A stretch of DNA of 64,000 nucleotides from Litomosoides sigmodontis (taxonomy: Eukaryota > Nematoda > Chromadorea > Rhabditida > Onchocercidae). The notes below the pieces were generated by a model. It worked only from the letters and a program-made list of their open reading frames with translations, did not search any database and had not been told where the DNA came from. The stretch's first letter is position 1. Every line of letters begins with the position of its first letter. Where the stretch lies: the NCBI GenBank assembly GCA_963070105.1, contig OY718804.1, forward strand, positions 10,989,817-11,053,816. The letters are read 5' to 3'. Below, one piece after another: positions 44,181 through 59,080 of the stretch. Position numbers and translations under genes: made by a program.

Positions 44181-47100
44181 GATGAAATTCAGAAGAGTTT
44201 TATCGATGAAGATTACGAATAAAAAATTAACGCAGAATTGCATGTATACATTAGCACTTCCATTGTCGACAGCTTTATTGACAGGTAGCCTTTATGGGAC
44301 ACATTTTGAAATAAAATTCATTTAATACTTGGCGTATTCCCCATTGATCAATATCTCAAGTTTATTAATTCCCCTTTCAGTTTCAGATGCTATATCAAGC
44401 TGTACCTTTAATGGAAATAATCAGAATTAATCCATTTAAATAACCTAAGCGAAATTAAAATTGATATTTGAAAAAATACACAGCCGGAAATGTGCAACTT
44501 ACACAATATCTAAATGAAGCACAATTATTTATGTTCATTTTCTAAGTCGAGGTATGAGTCACGGATGTTAAATCTGGACTTATTAGCTTAAAATGAAAAA
44601 TTCGGACAGTATTGATTAATGGAGTTCTTATGACACTTTCACATCGAATATGAACAAAAATGAAAGCTGGGTGATAAAAAGATAATGGTAGCAAGTAATA
44701 TGACAAGAATTCAGAAACTGTGATATTTAAAACTTCTGACAGATACGGAAGGAAATATTTATGCAACAATTTTTATGTAATAAAGACATGATCAAAAAAA
44801 TCTACAATATGCATCGCCCATGCCACAGTCTGCTTCCGCTGCTCCAACTTAATTGATTTCAGTTGGAAGGAAAATATATATTCACAATGTCGAATTATTG
44901 CTTTCATTTTATCTCGAATTAACACAACAGTTGTATTTTCGGTTAGAAAGCTCTCTTTATCTTCTCTTTTAAGATTCGTAATGAGATTTTAGAACAGCAC
45001 TCATGCATCAATAATTATAAATAATTTTCACGTCGAACAATATGAAACAGAAGAATGCAGACGAGAAGAGGCCCTTTCCAAACAGATTTCTACTCCGGTC
45101 CAACAAAGAAAAATAGACAGCGATTTGACTGAAAATTTACCTCCCTAATTTCATCAAACACGAGTGGTTACAACATGTCCAAGAATTTTAATCGAAGATT
45201 CTGTAATAATAGATTACAAATTCTAGAGAACTGTAAAAACAAACAGAAGTCAGTCGAGAATTTGTAGAATATGAATTCTCCCAAAACAAAATGCTATGAA
45301 ATCAATATACCCCTAATTTGTTGGCAATCTTTAGGTGAAAAAGTAGATAACGAACACATTTTGCATACGCAAATTCTGGAAGATTAAACGTGAAAAATTA
45401 AATGTAAAAGACCGAGAATCAATTTTAAACTCATAAAAAAATAGAAAACACTGGAATGAGTACCACCCTCAACCGTGCACGAAGTCCACAACGGGCAATC
45501 GATTGAAATACCACCACACTTCGTGCCATCTCAAAGAAAAAACCGCATCTCAACAGAATGAACGAATTATAACAAAGGGCCACGCGGCCCAATTCGTCAT
45601 CGTTATTTCTAATTCATTCTATTTTTGACAATGTTGTCTACAAGGAAAAGAGAGAGGACGATGTGGGCGAGGGGCTCATGATCGTTGCGATGCTCCAATT
45701 CAGTCCTTCCAGCCTTTCAGCTATTCATCTTCTAAAGTCCCGAAATTCAATTGAATATCTCTTATCAAGCAAGTCATTCACTGTTTTCTGATTGATTTTG
45801 ATCGAATTTTTGAGAATTAAGTAAATTGACTCTATTGGCTCTCGCTAAATCGATCAAAAGTGATTGGAATACTCGAGAAGCTCTTCTTTCCAGTCTTGCC
45901 ATGGTCTGCATGTGGTGATAGATGGAGTGAGAGCTGAGCAATTTTAGGTAAACGTTTAGCAATGTTTATCGCAATTAATTTGCTGAGATTGATTATTCGA
46001 AATAAACGGAATAGTTTGACTGTAAATTCCTCATATTTTGCTTTCTATAGATATTATTCCGTACTGTCACGAAAGTAAATTAAATTAAAGTGAGTTCCCA
46101 GGTAATTCGAAGAAATGAGCCATCCATTTGAAGAAATTTGTTCACTTTCACTAAAGAAAAGATAGAGAGGGAAGACAAGAGTAATTTGTAGAACGATTTT
46201 ATTTAAATATCCTCCCACTTATGCCAATGCCCCAATTTTACCTGCCAGTTACAGCAGTTGTCAACTTAGTGATAAATGCTTAAATTATTAAACCAATCAG
46301 ACAAATGCTCAATATATCGCTTTCAAAAAAATGCTCCGTTGTAATCTGCTCTAACTTACATGTGAAACAGTACTTCATTTCAATAAGTTCCTTCTTTCTT
46401 TTTTCTTAGTTGACTGTAGCGCAGCTGTTCTATTTACGGTTTGTAAAACGGTGCGTTTTACATATCATATGACTACGGCACCATTACGGTTATCCGATAG
46501 GAACATATCATTAACTATTCTATTAAAATGTCTGAGATTAACACTCTGAGTGTTTTTTTTAGTTTTCTTGTCATGCTTAAAACTACACAGCACTGTACTT
46601 TTGTCTTTGATTTATACATTTGATTTACTCTATAACAATCACCACAACTAATTATATTTAATTTTACGCAGTGATGAATCAAAAGATACAGGGTGTAATA
46701 AAATTGTTCGCTAACTTAGAATATTGAATCCAATAGCTCAAAGTAATTCAATAAGTAGGATAAGATTTCGGTGATGCATCGCGCAAAAGAGATGGAAAGT
46801 TTGGAGAGACGTGAATTGCGTTACTAATGGTGACAGTGTAATATTAAAAGTGAAAAGAAGAGGAGTACATTATTTCAATTTATTTAGTGCTTTAATTGCA
46901 CAGTGTTTTTGCTGAGTGTACTTGAAGTGGAAAAGCTTTTCACAAATATGTTTGTAGCAGCAAACGATTACAAGAAAATTGCTTACATTGATAAATTGTT
47001 CTTAATTAATTTTTCCAATGAAAATTAGATTTTCCAATTTTCTTGATTGCAATTTTTTGTTATTATTGGAAATGCTCTCAGTAGAGTTCGAAAAAGAAAA

Positions 47101-50100
47101 TGGAATAAAGGATCGTGTGAAACTGTGGAGTTTTAATAAGTGGAACATTTATACTAATCTGTTGCGGAATCTTGAATTCATCAAATTTTAACCCAACTAA
47201 TGCAAGAAATATAGATCCGGTTGGCGAAGACGGGGAAGAAATCTGATTCTGTTAGGATTATAATAGAGATTTGGTTTACTTTTTTCAAAAACAAATCACT
47301 CCTGTCCAAAAGCGTTTCAGAATGAAATTTGGAAAATTAAGAACTCTTATCAGCTGAAATGTTGTAAAAGGAGAGTACAAAAAAAGCGCAATTATTTGCA
47401 TTATTTTTTCTTCAGCTCTTCTCGTAAGTCTAGGAATGCAGCAAATCACTTTTCTTTCTTGCCAACTTAAGCAAACAAAAATTGAAGCATGTCGTAACAA
47501 GCGAGAAAAAAATTATGCCGTCGAAAATGAAGAGATTTCCGTAATTGCGTAAGATTTACAGAAAATTTTATTTAAAAAAGAAATCTTCCCTGTAGGTGAT
47601 GGAAACCAATGCTTTATTATTTGATAAAAATTATTTGAATTCATACCGAGCGGAAATATTTTTTCTCTGTGACATCAAATTCAAGAAAATTTTGTGCTTT
47701 CGCTCTTTTTCCTCTGCTTGTACAGTTATATTATGATTAAATGGAAAACTTTTTTGCATAACCACATAAAATTTCAATTATCATGCTTTTGCCTGTCACA
47801 TTTTTAATTATAATTTTAATTTCACTGAGCTCTTATACCTCATCGTTAAGTCAAACCTTCTCTATTATCATTTAACTTATACCTGTAATACTTTGCGTTT
47901 GTACTTACTCGAAGTTTGGTTACTCTTACACAAGTTAAAATTTAAAGTTTTTCACTGTACTAAAATACTTCTTTAAATTATCTTTTGGGTAGGTTTTTCA
48001 TTCCTCTAAAATGTTATGATTAAGACATTTAGCTATTATGATAAATAAAGCTACGACGTGTTTGAAATGAATATGAGCAAGTGATTTAATATTTTTACGG
48101 GGACATTGATGGCAACATAAGACAAACCGTTTAATATAATTTTATTTTTCTTCCATAGCCATTGATGGAAAATAAAATCGCTTTTTGAATATTTTGAATA
48201 TGTTTCTGTCTTTCAGCGAGGACTTTTAAAGAATCAGTGATTAATAAAGAAACTTTGAGTAAAAGAAGAGAGAAAGAAATATATTTTAATGATTTTTAAA
48301 GAAACAGTAATAGCAATATGTAACTCTTTAGAGCCTTAACGATCTGTGAAAATTAGAGCTACAAAATCGTAGTATCTAACCTAGGCGTTTATCAAAACGT
48401 GAAAAGAAAAATTTGCCGTATTGGGAGCACAGAATCTATTTTTCCATCTAGCGGAGATGTTCTACCAAACTCTCCGCACATCTGACCGTAATTACAGTTT
48501 TTTTTCTCCAATTCTTTTCAATATGTCTTTGTGAAGTGGGACTCTCGAGGAAATTTCGCTAGATACGTCAACGATTTCAACGTTTTGAACAATTTGGAAG
48601 GACAAAAGAAACTTTTTTGTATGACTTCTTAAAACAGCGAAAGAGAAAGAAAGCTACAGTGAAAGATTTCAGGAAAAAATTTCATTCTCGTCACTGATAT
48701 AACCTCAACTTAGATCATTGCCAAGCGATAAGTTGCCGTTTAATTATGTTAAAAAGCGCTAATTCCAGCTAAATTTGAATCACTGTGAAGTGTTTAAGAG
48801 AAATAATTTTCAAATGCTAATGTTAAGTTCAGATTTCAGTTTAATTCATGAAATAGTAAAAGTTCTAGAAATGTATGTGTAAGGCTGACGTTTCTTAGGG
48901 AAGGAATAGGTGAGAGGAAAGAAGAAAGCCTTAAGTCTGCTTATTGTTTAGAGGACAGTTACAGCGGTTGCAAAGTGGATGGATGTTGAAACAAACAGTT
49001 TTCTTTTTTCGCTTTTCAGCTTATACTTTCTTCGATGTCTGAGAATATTTCTTACTTCCTTATCTCTGTTATTTTTCAACGTTAGAAAAGGCGAAAACGA
49101 TAAAATAGCTGGCTAATATCACCAATTACTAATCGGAATTCATGAATTTAATAGCTAAACGACATTACAGTCATTTTCAAACATTTATTATTCGCCAAAT
49201 TTGTGGAGTTATTTTAAAAACAGCGGCTACTTTTATTTTTCATCATAAATTCAATTTAGTCGTTTCCCAATGAATTTTGTTGTTTTTTCTTTCTTTTTTA
49301 CTGATAAAAATACTTTTTCATCAATTAAGAAAGAGGATATAGGAAGATGAGTTTGGAGCAGAAATTCCAAGGTGCAATCACCGATTAGCATCAATCGGAA
49401 CTAAAAATGTTAAGTGTTGGAGTAAATTGAAATTAATAATGATGATGCGAAAGAGGAGGAGGAGGACGAAGAGGAAGATATTATTGATGTGAATAGCATG
49501 TTATTCCGTATATTTCATTCAAAATTAACACGAAATAATTAGCAGCGAATATTGACAGAAGGTTTAAAATTTCAATGGGTCGAAAATTTCGAATTACTGT
49601 GCAGATGTGTAAAACATTTGAAAAAAAGCTTATGCCTAAGTCTGATAAAAGGCTATCTGTTGAATAATTATGCAACCTTAAACTCTCGTCAGGTGTTGTT
49701 CTCAGATATTAATTAACAGAGAAGCCTTAGCATCAGGTTATCCTATCATCACTATTGTTTTTATTTAGATCACAAGTTATTATTAGTTTTTCATTTGACC
49801 TCAACTAAAAAGGATCGACTAATAAATTATTAAAGGAGAAAGAAACATAAGCTGTTGGGACTGGGCGAAATTTTAATCGTTGAAGAAATGTTTAATTTAA
49901 CTAAGCATTACATGAAAAAAAAGTGAAAATGTGAAAAGTGAAAATGCTACCCATCAATTGAAAACTCCTTGCTGCACTTCAAATTTTGCTTTATTTTTTT
50001 TCTCAGCATATCTGTTCAACAAAAAAAAGGGGGAAAAAGAGAAAAAAGAAGCGGACAGTTGTAGAAACTGTGTTTCGCTAAAATTAATTTCTTGTGTGTT

Positions 50101-53100
50101 TTTCGTTTAAATTAGTGTATTTTAGCATCAAATAGCCTTATATATTCAATTGGACAATGTTTAATATTGATAAAAATTAATATCACATTTGTATGAGTTT
50201 ATAATTTCTTGCAATTCAGGGAATGAAAATGTTATAAAGCAGAAATTTGAGGATAAAGTAATAATTGCTGTGTTTTGTATTTTGGGAGAGAGAAGTTGCG
50301 TCTTAGAACGAACAGCTGTCTCTTTCAAATTTCTCGTTTTGTTTTTTTAACGCATAAATAAGAGTGCTTAGCATCGTTTTTGAGCGGAAAAAAAGAAAAA
50401 GGAAAAAAGTTTGCAAAGGATGAACAAACAGACTGTTATGCATTTCGCACTCTTCCCAGAAATATGAAAATTTGAAGCAATTTTACTACTAGTAAAAATT
50501 TGTTTATTTTCATCTTTAACATCTACTAATGCTAAACCTAAATCATTTGCTGAAGCTAACTGATAAATTTAACAGTTTGTTAAATGAATAATCAGATGAG
50601 GCTTAAAAAAATGTGATAATTTTCCATGGAATACATTTGAATTTAACAGCAATTAAAACTGCCCCTATTTATTTCTACGCATTTGTTTGCATTTTGAATT
50701 TCAGTAGTGTAATGCCTGATCATTTTCAAATACAAATTAAATTTCTTAAACTGAAAAACACAAATTGTTGAAAGGAAGGAAGGAGAAAACTGTTTCCAAA
50801 CTTTCTTAATTTAATTAGTAATAACTTTCGAACCGAACGAAGCCTTAATACTTTATTGTTTATTTATTTCACTATTAATTAAATTAGGAATTTAGTTTTT
50901 TTTTTCACTCATTGTCTTTATATTTTCATTTACACTTTAATAACGTCCTATTTCCTGTGGCAATAGCAAAAGAACTGATTCACTCAAATATTTGAATACT
51001 ACATCAAATTGTTAGAATATTTTCCAACAGGCTAAATTTATTCGGTTAATAAAATTTCATTGCACTTATTATATCGGACTATTTTTAAGCTTAAGGTAAT
51101 TGGTAATTGAGAATTGAATTAGATGGTAATGGAAAATTAGCTAAATGCTTGACGGAGTCGATTGGAATTCATTATCGCTAGTGAATGGCAAAAACGTGGC
51201 ATGTAGAAATTTTACACGGAACTGAAAACGAAGTTTCAGAGTTAATGCTTTGGTTGGACTAAAATCATGAATTTAAACATATAGGCTTGTTAGCTTCACT
51301 ATTTGGAAAAGCTCTTCCAATGAAGAAGCAACAGTGTGGTCATTTCGTCCCTGATGGAGTGATTTCGCAGTTGGCAAAACTTTAGAAATGACCCGATAAG
51401 TAGCTATTTGTGACAACGAAAAACACAAACAGTAAAGTAATGAAAGAGCAATTCACCAATTACTGTGATATCGTTAGTGAAAGAACAGTAGTGAGAAGTA
51501 TTTTTCTCTTTTTTGAAATAAAATATATAGCAATATTAAAAATATGATGTAAAAAGGATGGATATAACATTATCCGAGGACGGTTAGAATATAAGAATTG
51601 GCAGTATTCTTGAAATCCATGGCTGCAGTTTTGAAAAATTTGAAAAGTACAGTAAGAGAGATGGGTGGATGAGACAGACTGAGTGAAAAAGGTAGATTGG
51701 AAAGGATTGTTCAGCAATGTAAAGTAAAAATATTGCTTTACATTACTGAAAAGTTCTCTTCCCTCAAGGAATCAACGCTTGCTCTTCTCTGTTTTGTTGT
51801 CATAACTTTCAGGACAACTGGTTAACAGCTGTTCTGCATGAGTCAGTAAAAATGATAAGGGAAATGAGGGAGGAAGAGAGAGAGACAGAGTAAGGGAAAG
51901 ATGAAAAGACGAAAAAGGTCAAGAGTTTGATGATGTCAAGAATTTTTAGACAAATAGCACAGAGAAAAAGCTGTTGGAGCAGACTGAGAAAGTGATTTTA
52001 AAATTCATTTTAAAATTTCATTTTAAAATTCATCGAAAAAAAGATCTTTGTTAAGCCTAAAATATATGCTCAGAGTAATATAAATGGTGCTGAATTCGTA
52101 ATGTAGCTCTCTAACATCCATGAAATATGTACAAGACCGACAAGTAGCTAAGCAGTTACCTTCCTACTGTATTTTGAATTTACTACTATTGCTGCATAGC
52201 CCAGTTGGATGTCAACATCAATCCCATCTATTTCACACTGAGCAGAAAAACAGCCAACATTATGAATTAATGTGGGAGCTAATTTAAGGACGAAAAATTT
52301 TGATATTTCGGTGAAATTGCTTTGTTAACAGCTTTATTCCTTAAGTTTTATCTAACCTTAAAAAAAATTTGGTTGAAAACACTGTTTTTATTAGAAATCA
52401 AAATATATCAAAGCAAATTGAAGAGAAGCAAATTAAAAATCGCAAGCATAAAATTTTTTTCAAATGCAAATTTCATCCAGATGTGAAATTAAAATTTATC
52501 CCCACAATTTACAGCTGTAAAAAGCACTTTCTCTATACTTTTTCGAAATAATTTGTTTTGGAAAGAACGTTTTGACAGATTTCATTTATTTCATTACAGT
52601 TATTTCTTATCACACAGACATGCATATATAAATACTAAAATTTAAAATATCAGTAAAATTGGAGGAATTTTAGACAAATTTGTTGAGAATTCATTTTGTT
52701 CTGGCGGAAAAATAACGACAGAGTTGTATATTACTGAATGGCTTATTCTAACTCAAATAATCTTGGCTGATGTTTTGGTGGTTGTAGTGAATCGGACCTT
52801 AATTTAACTTCGAATTAAGTTAAATAGAATAAATCATTTTTAGCACTGATAATAACCACTGTGCCAAGGAACGCAATTCGCTGTGTAAATTTTCTGAATT
52901 ATCGTGATAGAACCACAAAACTATGCAAAACTATGAGGGCCCATAAATAATTAATTGGATTGGTATCATTAGATGATGAAATTTACAGGTAATTAAATTG
53001 TACTTTCAATTCGGCGTGCAATGAATTACCAATTCATAATGGGTGAATGTTTGTAAGGAATTCGTGGAAGGACCGCTTACTGAGGAGACAGCAGTACAAC

Positions 53101-55580
53101 TAATGACAAAGCATTTTTAGTGGGCGTAGAATGGCAAATGTGCCACGCCACTTCTATGTACTTCTGATTCATCGTGAAGAAAGAAAAAAATGGCTTTTTG
53201 TTATCTAAAATCAATGTTGAATTACCAGTACAATGAAGCGTTGGCGGAGGACTGGAATGTAAAATGGAATTGAAATAAAAATGATACTGGACAATGCCTT
53301 TACAAGTGACTGGGTGAATGAAGTCAATTACACCTAGTAACTAATTATCAAGTACATGCTATTAGCAATTAATTGTGTAACTTATCACTCTACCCATGAA
53401 TTACCTGCCAATTAGCTAATTTGCTGAATTTCAAAAGAAATGAAGAGAAGTGAAATAAAAGTCAAATACTCACAAGCGGTGAATTACATCACCTCATCGA
53501 TAATCATGATAATTTGTCAACTTTAACAAGTATTTTGCTAATTCTCAACGCTACAAAAGGGGCAAAATGTGTTTTAAACAGAAAGACATTTTGCTACTTC
53601 AGTTAGTGAAATGTGCTAGAAATGAGAATAATCGTAAATGTTATTGCTTATGTGCTATAAGTGGAGAAGCTAACTTTTGGAATTAAACTTACTTCAATTG
53701 GAGAAATGCTGTTCAGAAGGAGCGCAAAGCATTGCAATCGCTGCTAACGCTAATATTGATTACAATCAACTGCCGCGCAACACATGATTTTCATTACATT
53801 TTCCATTACATCAATTGCAAATACCAATTGTAAATTCAAATTTCCATCACTGGCCCCTCCCCTCTTATTAGTTACTTTAATTTGCATAAATGGTTTCATT
53901 AAAGAAATCAAACATTTCGTAAAGAATTTTTGCAGCATACCATAACCGTACGATAATAAGTGATTTTTCATGTCTAACATTGAAAGAAATAAAAAATATT
54001 TGATAAAATTGAAGAAATAATGAAAATTTAGATAAAAAATGATTTGAAAACTAACTGAGCAAAAAATTACAGCACAAAACCTTCACTGTTTAGGTGCTGC
54101 AATTTCGGATTAGTTGTTTTGCTTTTCCTCTCTCTCAACCTGTCTATTACTGAAAAAGAGAACCTTCAAAATTACATGTTTTTCTTTTTTCAAATCCTTC
54201 CAAACGCATTACTCAGTTGTGTTTGATAATTCTTATTGCACGACACAGAGATCTTTAAGTGGCATGGAATATTCATTGAAATGATTAATGTGAAATTTTA
54301 GAAAGTTATTGGTCAATTAATCGATAAACAATTGAAGTGAAATTTGTGTGAATGATTGAATGGTTGAAATATCGACGATATAACGGTATAGTTATGTTCA
54401 CACAGCGCGAATGAAACTGGAAGAGTGCCTGTAAAAAAAATGATACTACGAATGTCGAAAATAAGAAAATTCAGTTTTCCTGAATTAATCGCCAAAATTA
54501 TTGCAATTGATTGATCGGTCATTTTAGCACTCTCGCCGGCCATCAGTTCCCAAGTAATTTTTCTACAACACAACTTATCAGACTGTTTCAGTTAATGAGT
54601 CGATTTTCTGAAACGAATGCTAAATCTCTAAAGCAAAGTTGACTTGGTGCTAAACAAGCTTGAATCATAAATAAGCTGTCATAATGGGCAAAATTTATGC
54701 TCATTATTTTCCAAACCAATTTATTTTCCTCCATTAGCAGTGTAAATAGCTACTTAGCATATATCTGCTACAAAACTACTTACAACATTACTGTTGGTCT
54801 GTAAATCTTATCAACAGAATGTTTCAGATACCTTTTAATCTGAACGTGTAGGAATAATTCTTCCACTCAACTCCGTGATGAAAATTTTACGTCGGCTTCT
54901 TTTTATCTAATGCATCAGCTGTCATCTGAATCGAATCTTAACACACACAATTTAACTAAGTTTGATTTGAAATCACAGAATATTGTTTCTTGCTGATCCA
55001 AATTGTTAATCAGCGATTTCAACGCAATCAATTCATGTTAACAAAATTTGCAAAAACAAGAAAAATCACGACGATCATCCGACTGTATTTTACAGCTGCA
55101 GCATTTCAATAAAAGTCATTTTGGTAATTTTATGGATAAATGCAGAAGATGAGAGATGTATTGGTTAAGCATTAGTTCAAAAACCTTCTAACATATTGTC
55201 CGTATGCTCAGGGATAGCTAAGTGCTGATCGATCGGAATACGATCAATCTATTTCGTAATGTAAACGCGAATTTCTCCGCTTAATGTAGCCAGCCGAGAC
55301 CGAAGGAGCATTTTCCATCGCTCTTTTCCTTCCATTTTCAGTGCGTTAAAAAAAAGAAACTTTGCAACTTTCTCCTTCTCCTCTCCCTCCCCTCCAACGA
55401 TATTCCCATTTTGTTCATCTCTGCTAAGCTTTGCTTCCATTCTCTCCTCTCTCCCAACCGCCTCATCCACCACCCTCTTTTGTTTCTCATTTCAACGACA
55501 ACATTCTAATTTCAATCCCTTCCACATTATTTACATTTCCTCCACTCCTCTGTTTACCTTTCCAACCGTAATTCTCTTCT
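44181..55580. other. 11-kb gene-poor block
   Basis: No open frame here exceeds about 85 codons, and none shows a recognisable domain or splice partners. The sequence is AT-rich, unique-looking and lacks obvious transposon ends, tRNA-like sequence or long tandem repeats. It lies between two divergently transcribed genes (SERCA and the PPxY membrane protein) and probably contains their regulatory regions and possibly untranslated first exons. Confidence 0.5.
51994..52033. repeat. Short imperfect tandem repeat
   Basis: About three copies of a 12-13 base unit reading roughly TTTTAAAATTCA lie head to tail. The unit contains the palindrome TTTTAAAA. There is no associated gene. Confidence 0.6.
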
Positions 55581-55587
55581 CCCATTG

Positions 55588-55593
55588 TATAAA
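55588..55593 (+). promoter_or_regulatory. TATA-box candidate
   Basis: TATAAA, followed by a locally GC-rich AGCGCGC-type stretch, lies about 170 bases upstream of the ATG of the PPxY membrane protein gene. It follows a long pyrimidine-rich region. Position and sequence suit a core promoter, but there is no transcript evidence. Confidence 0.35.
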
Positions 55594-55759
55594 GCGCGCA
55601 TACCTAACCTGTTATTATCACTTCATCCCACTTCTTTTTTTTTTAAAAAACTTGAGACACAGGCCGTTTCTCCTTCCAAACGATTTAGTGATCATCGCAT
55701 TTGTTGAATTAATTTTTATTTTGCGGAATCGATTAGATCGCTCACCTGCGATTCGCTGA

Positions 55760-57371
55760 ATGGCTTATAAGAGTGCTTACTCATACGGAGGAGATGGCTA
55801 CACTACAACCTATTCTAGTAACTACTACGCCTATCAAGTTTGTTTTAATTCTCTTATTATTCCACCATCGCTTTCATAAAATCAATCATGCTTTCATCAA
55901 AGAAGCAGAAGGTCCTTCCTTCAGTCATTAAATTTAAAAATCATTAATTCACTTAACAGCGATTAATAGCACTCTGAAAGCAAGTGGAACAAAAACAAGG
56001 GACCGCCAAATGCTATCTGAAATTTAGCCCGCCCTAACAACAATAAATTTTGTTTGTAAACACTCCTGCAAAATTTCTTTCATTTTTTTCCAATATAGCT
56101 TATCATTTAAGTTATTAAGTAATATGCTAAAACCTAGCTACGGTAGCTACTTATTGTAAAAAAATGGCATTTGAAGAACTATAGCCATCCATCTCTCCAT
56201 GTTAATTGTCACTTATTTGTTTAATGTTATTTATTTATAGCTTCAATAAATTATTTTTGAAATGTTTTTGGAAAGTACAATTCATCAGCGTCCAGTCCTT
56301 CCTTTGTTCCAGCTTTGTTATATTCCTCTTTCAGATTGGTATAATATTTGCGATAGTAATTGCCGGTATTCTGTTTTTCGGAATATGCGTGGCAGTGATT
56401 TATTTTGGATTTGTTAAACGGGTGAGTTATTGTATCTTTCGGATCATACGTAATAACGTAGTAATGAACACCTCCGTTGTTTGCTGGTGTTTATGGCTGC
56501 TGTTGAGGAATGAAAAATTATATTAGCAATTTGAATTTGTCGCTGTCTCTCACAAAATTTCCTTCCTTTAGTTGCCCAGCAATTTCAAATGAAACGAAAC
56601 TTGAAATTTGTTCACGTCTAATTTGTTTTTTGTTTTTTTTACTACTTCGAGTGTTTAAAAGCAGAGGAACAAATTGGCGGAATGGTTACTAGATGAGTCA
56701 GTTCGGTGCGGATAGTCAGTTGCGTCTTCGTCCACCGTCGAATAATTCCGGTGCCTTCATAACTTGTTGTAGATGAGAAGGAGTGAGAAGCAAAGACGGA
56801 CAGGTACTGTTGCTCTGCTCAGATCGAACAATATTTCGAGAGAGCCAACCACAACGTACACATCGCTGAGAAACGGAAAATCGCCGTTAGTTTTTATGGA
56901 TAAAATATGCAGCATTAAGGTGAAATTAAAGGCTTCTCGTTAATTAAGGTACTAACCTTACGATAAGCGCTAGCGATATCCTACGAGATAGCGTTATCAC
57001 ACCTTCTTCATAGCTATTATTGAATACTCAGCTTGGCAAATTTAGTCATGTGCTTTTGAAGTTTCCCTCCGTGGAACCTTTTCTCCAAAACTGTCTTAAG
57101 CAATATATGCATTTGAGGAAATCGCTATATTGAGAGATTTTAGGATTGTTTTTTTAGGCAACCGCGGGACGCTTACATTCCCAATTTGGAAACACCCATC
57201 ATGCAATCATCGATGCATAGCCAACCTGTAACATATGTACAACAACCACCACCCATGTATGCAACTCAGCCAGGTGATCCACAGTCACACAGGCAGCTAA
57301 CGAGCTACCCACGTCAAGAGGCTTCTGGAAGCGCCCACTCCCATCAAGTAACTATTTTTAAAGAAGCGTGA
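55760..57371 (+). CDS. Small single-pass membrane protein with PPxY motif (4 exons)
   Basis: I do not recognise this family. Exons 55760-55837, 56335-56421, 56891-56919 and 57158-57371 join in phase to 135 residues. The first exon is a Tyr/Ser/Gly-rich tail without a signal peptide (MAYKSAYSYGGDGYTTTYSS). The second is almost exactly one membrane span (IGIIFAIVIAGILFFGICVA) ending with a basic VKR stop-transfer. The last exon is Pro/Gln/His/Ser-rich and contains PPPMY, a PPxY motif of the type bound by WW domains of Nedd4-family ubiquitin ligases. If the basic residues mark the cytosolic side, the motif is cytosolic. The 29-base exon 3 was inferred because exon 2 and exon 4 are out of phase without it; joining exon 2 directly to exon 4 gives a tail of 20 residues instead. 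The function is unknown. Confidence 0.65.
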
Positions 57372-57552
57372 ATATCAGGGTATTATTCAGGATGCCCATC
57401 TATCAACCCATGCTGATCCTTTGGAGACCTTCGAATGAAAGAAGCTATCTTAGCATGCGTGAAGTGCTTCTGTCACTGCTTTTATTTCATTACTCTACGA
57501 AAATACATAATACTGCAAAACACCAAAGCTCTGGTACTTCCCAATCCTAAAT

Positions 57553-57573
57553 GCGCGCACACACACACACACA
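57553..57573. repeat. (CA)n microsatellite
   Basis: A run of about nine to ten alternating CA units preceded by GCGCG. Confidence 0.85.
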
Positions 57574-59080
57574 GGAAGGATAATATTATATCTTTTTTCC
57601 TAATTTTCGATAGCCACTTTTAATTTCCCTTCCTAGTAATGATGAACTTCCAGTCGCTTTCTGAGACATTTGAAATCACATGCATTTTCTGAAAGCATCG
57701 AATTATTACCCAAATAAGTTACAGCTATATAACAAATGCATCAGTGATATCTTACTCATTTGTTTGGTTTAGAATTTTTATTAAATTTGTTTAGAGTTAC
57801 GCAACTTGGAAGGGCGCAACAAACGGTCTGCAACAAAATCTCATGCGTGAACAACGCACATTTTCCTTTCACACATCTGTTTGAGTTGTATTTGTTTTAA
57901 TGTGCTATTTTTTACAATCAATAAAAAACGTAGGTGATTTTTTTCTGTGAAGAATGCTCTTATACTGTATACATATAAGTACGTTCGTAAAATTTGTTCG
58001 CTTTTTTGCAAAATCCTCAATTTTTTGATTTTTTTAAATTTTGTTGTATAATAAAACATTTGTTTCCTTTTATTACAGCACATTTTATTGTCCTTCCATC
58101 ATTTCATTGCTAATTCAATTTATAATTTCAGGCTGATATTATAAATTTAGTCTTTTAGCTAAAAATGAGATAGAAAATAAAAGGAGCGCTTTTCTATCCT
58201 TACAGGTGTGATTTTAGTAAATCTAAATTTCAGATTTCAGCTTTGTAGTTGACCTTATTTGACTTATGAAGTTATCAATTTCAATATTGCAACTTGTCCT
58301 TTCCTTTTTTGATTATATTTGATTCACTTGCTTCATTTCTCTTTTTTTTCATATCTCTTTTCATTACCTCCTATTGTTCACTCTTCATTGGCAGGACAGA
58401 AGCACCCAAAATGCAAATGCGTATTTGTTGTTGTCGCCTTCTTTATTTATCAGTAACATGGAGATTTTGTAGCAGACAGAGCGGATAATTTGTTAAATTA
58501 AGCTTGTCATGATATCAATTGAACGGAAATCTCTACCACATTGAATTCAAATCTTTCTTTATGGTAGAGTCAAAATTTTGAATATATTGAATCGAAGTAT
58601 CCAATGCATGTTTTAGGATTGATGTTAAGAGTTGCAAGAGAAGTTTAAAATTACAGATGATTACAGATAATTATCAATTAGACATCATTTGTAAGGTTAT
58701 CTAAAATAAAATAACTCACTATGCTTCGAATGAGCAAATTAGGAATATTATTTACAACAAATACTTTTTATTATTAGTTGTGTTTGGTAATTAACCAAAT
58801 TTTTGTCATCGAAAAGCTTAGCAAATACTTACACCTATATTTAATAATCGGAGCACTGAAACTGAAATATCCTTAAGAGGAGAGCTAGTCACTCTTAGGT
58901 TTACGCATACTGTTAGTATTTCATAAAATTCTGTAAATATTTTTGCTTACTGATGGAATTCAAATGGTCGATAATTTAATTAATGTGAATGAAAAATGAA
59001 ATACTTGATTCAGTTCTGGTGTTTCATAGGAATTCCACCAGAACAATTGAGTAATTCGGGAATTTTTCTCAGTGATATAA

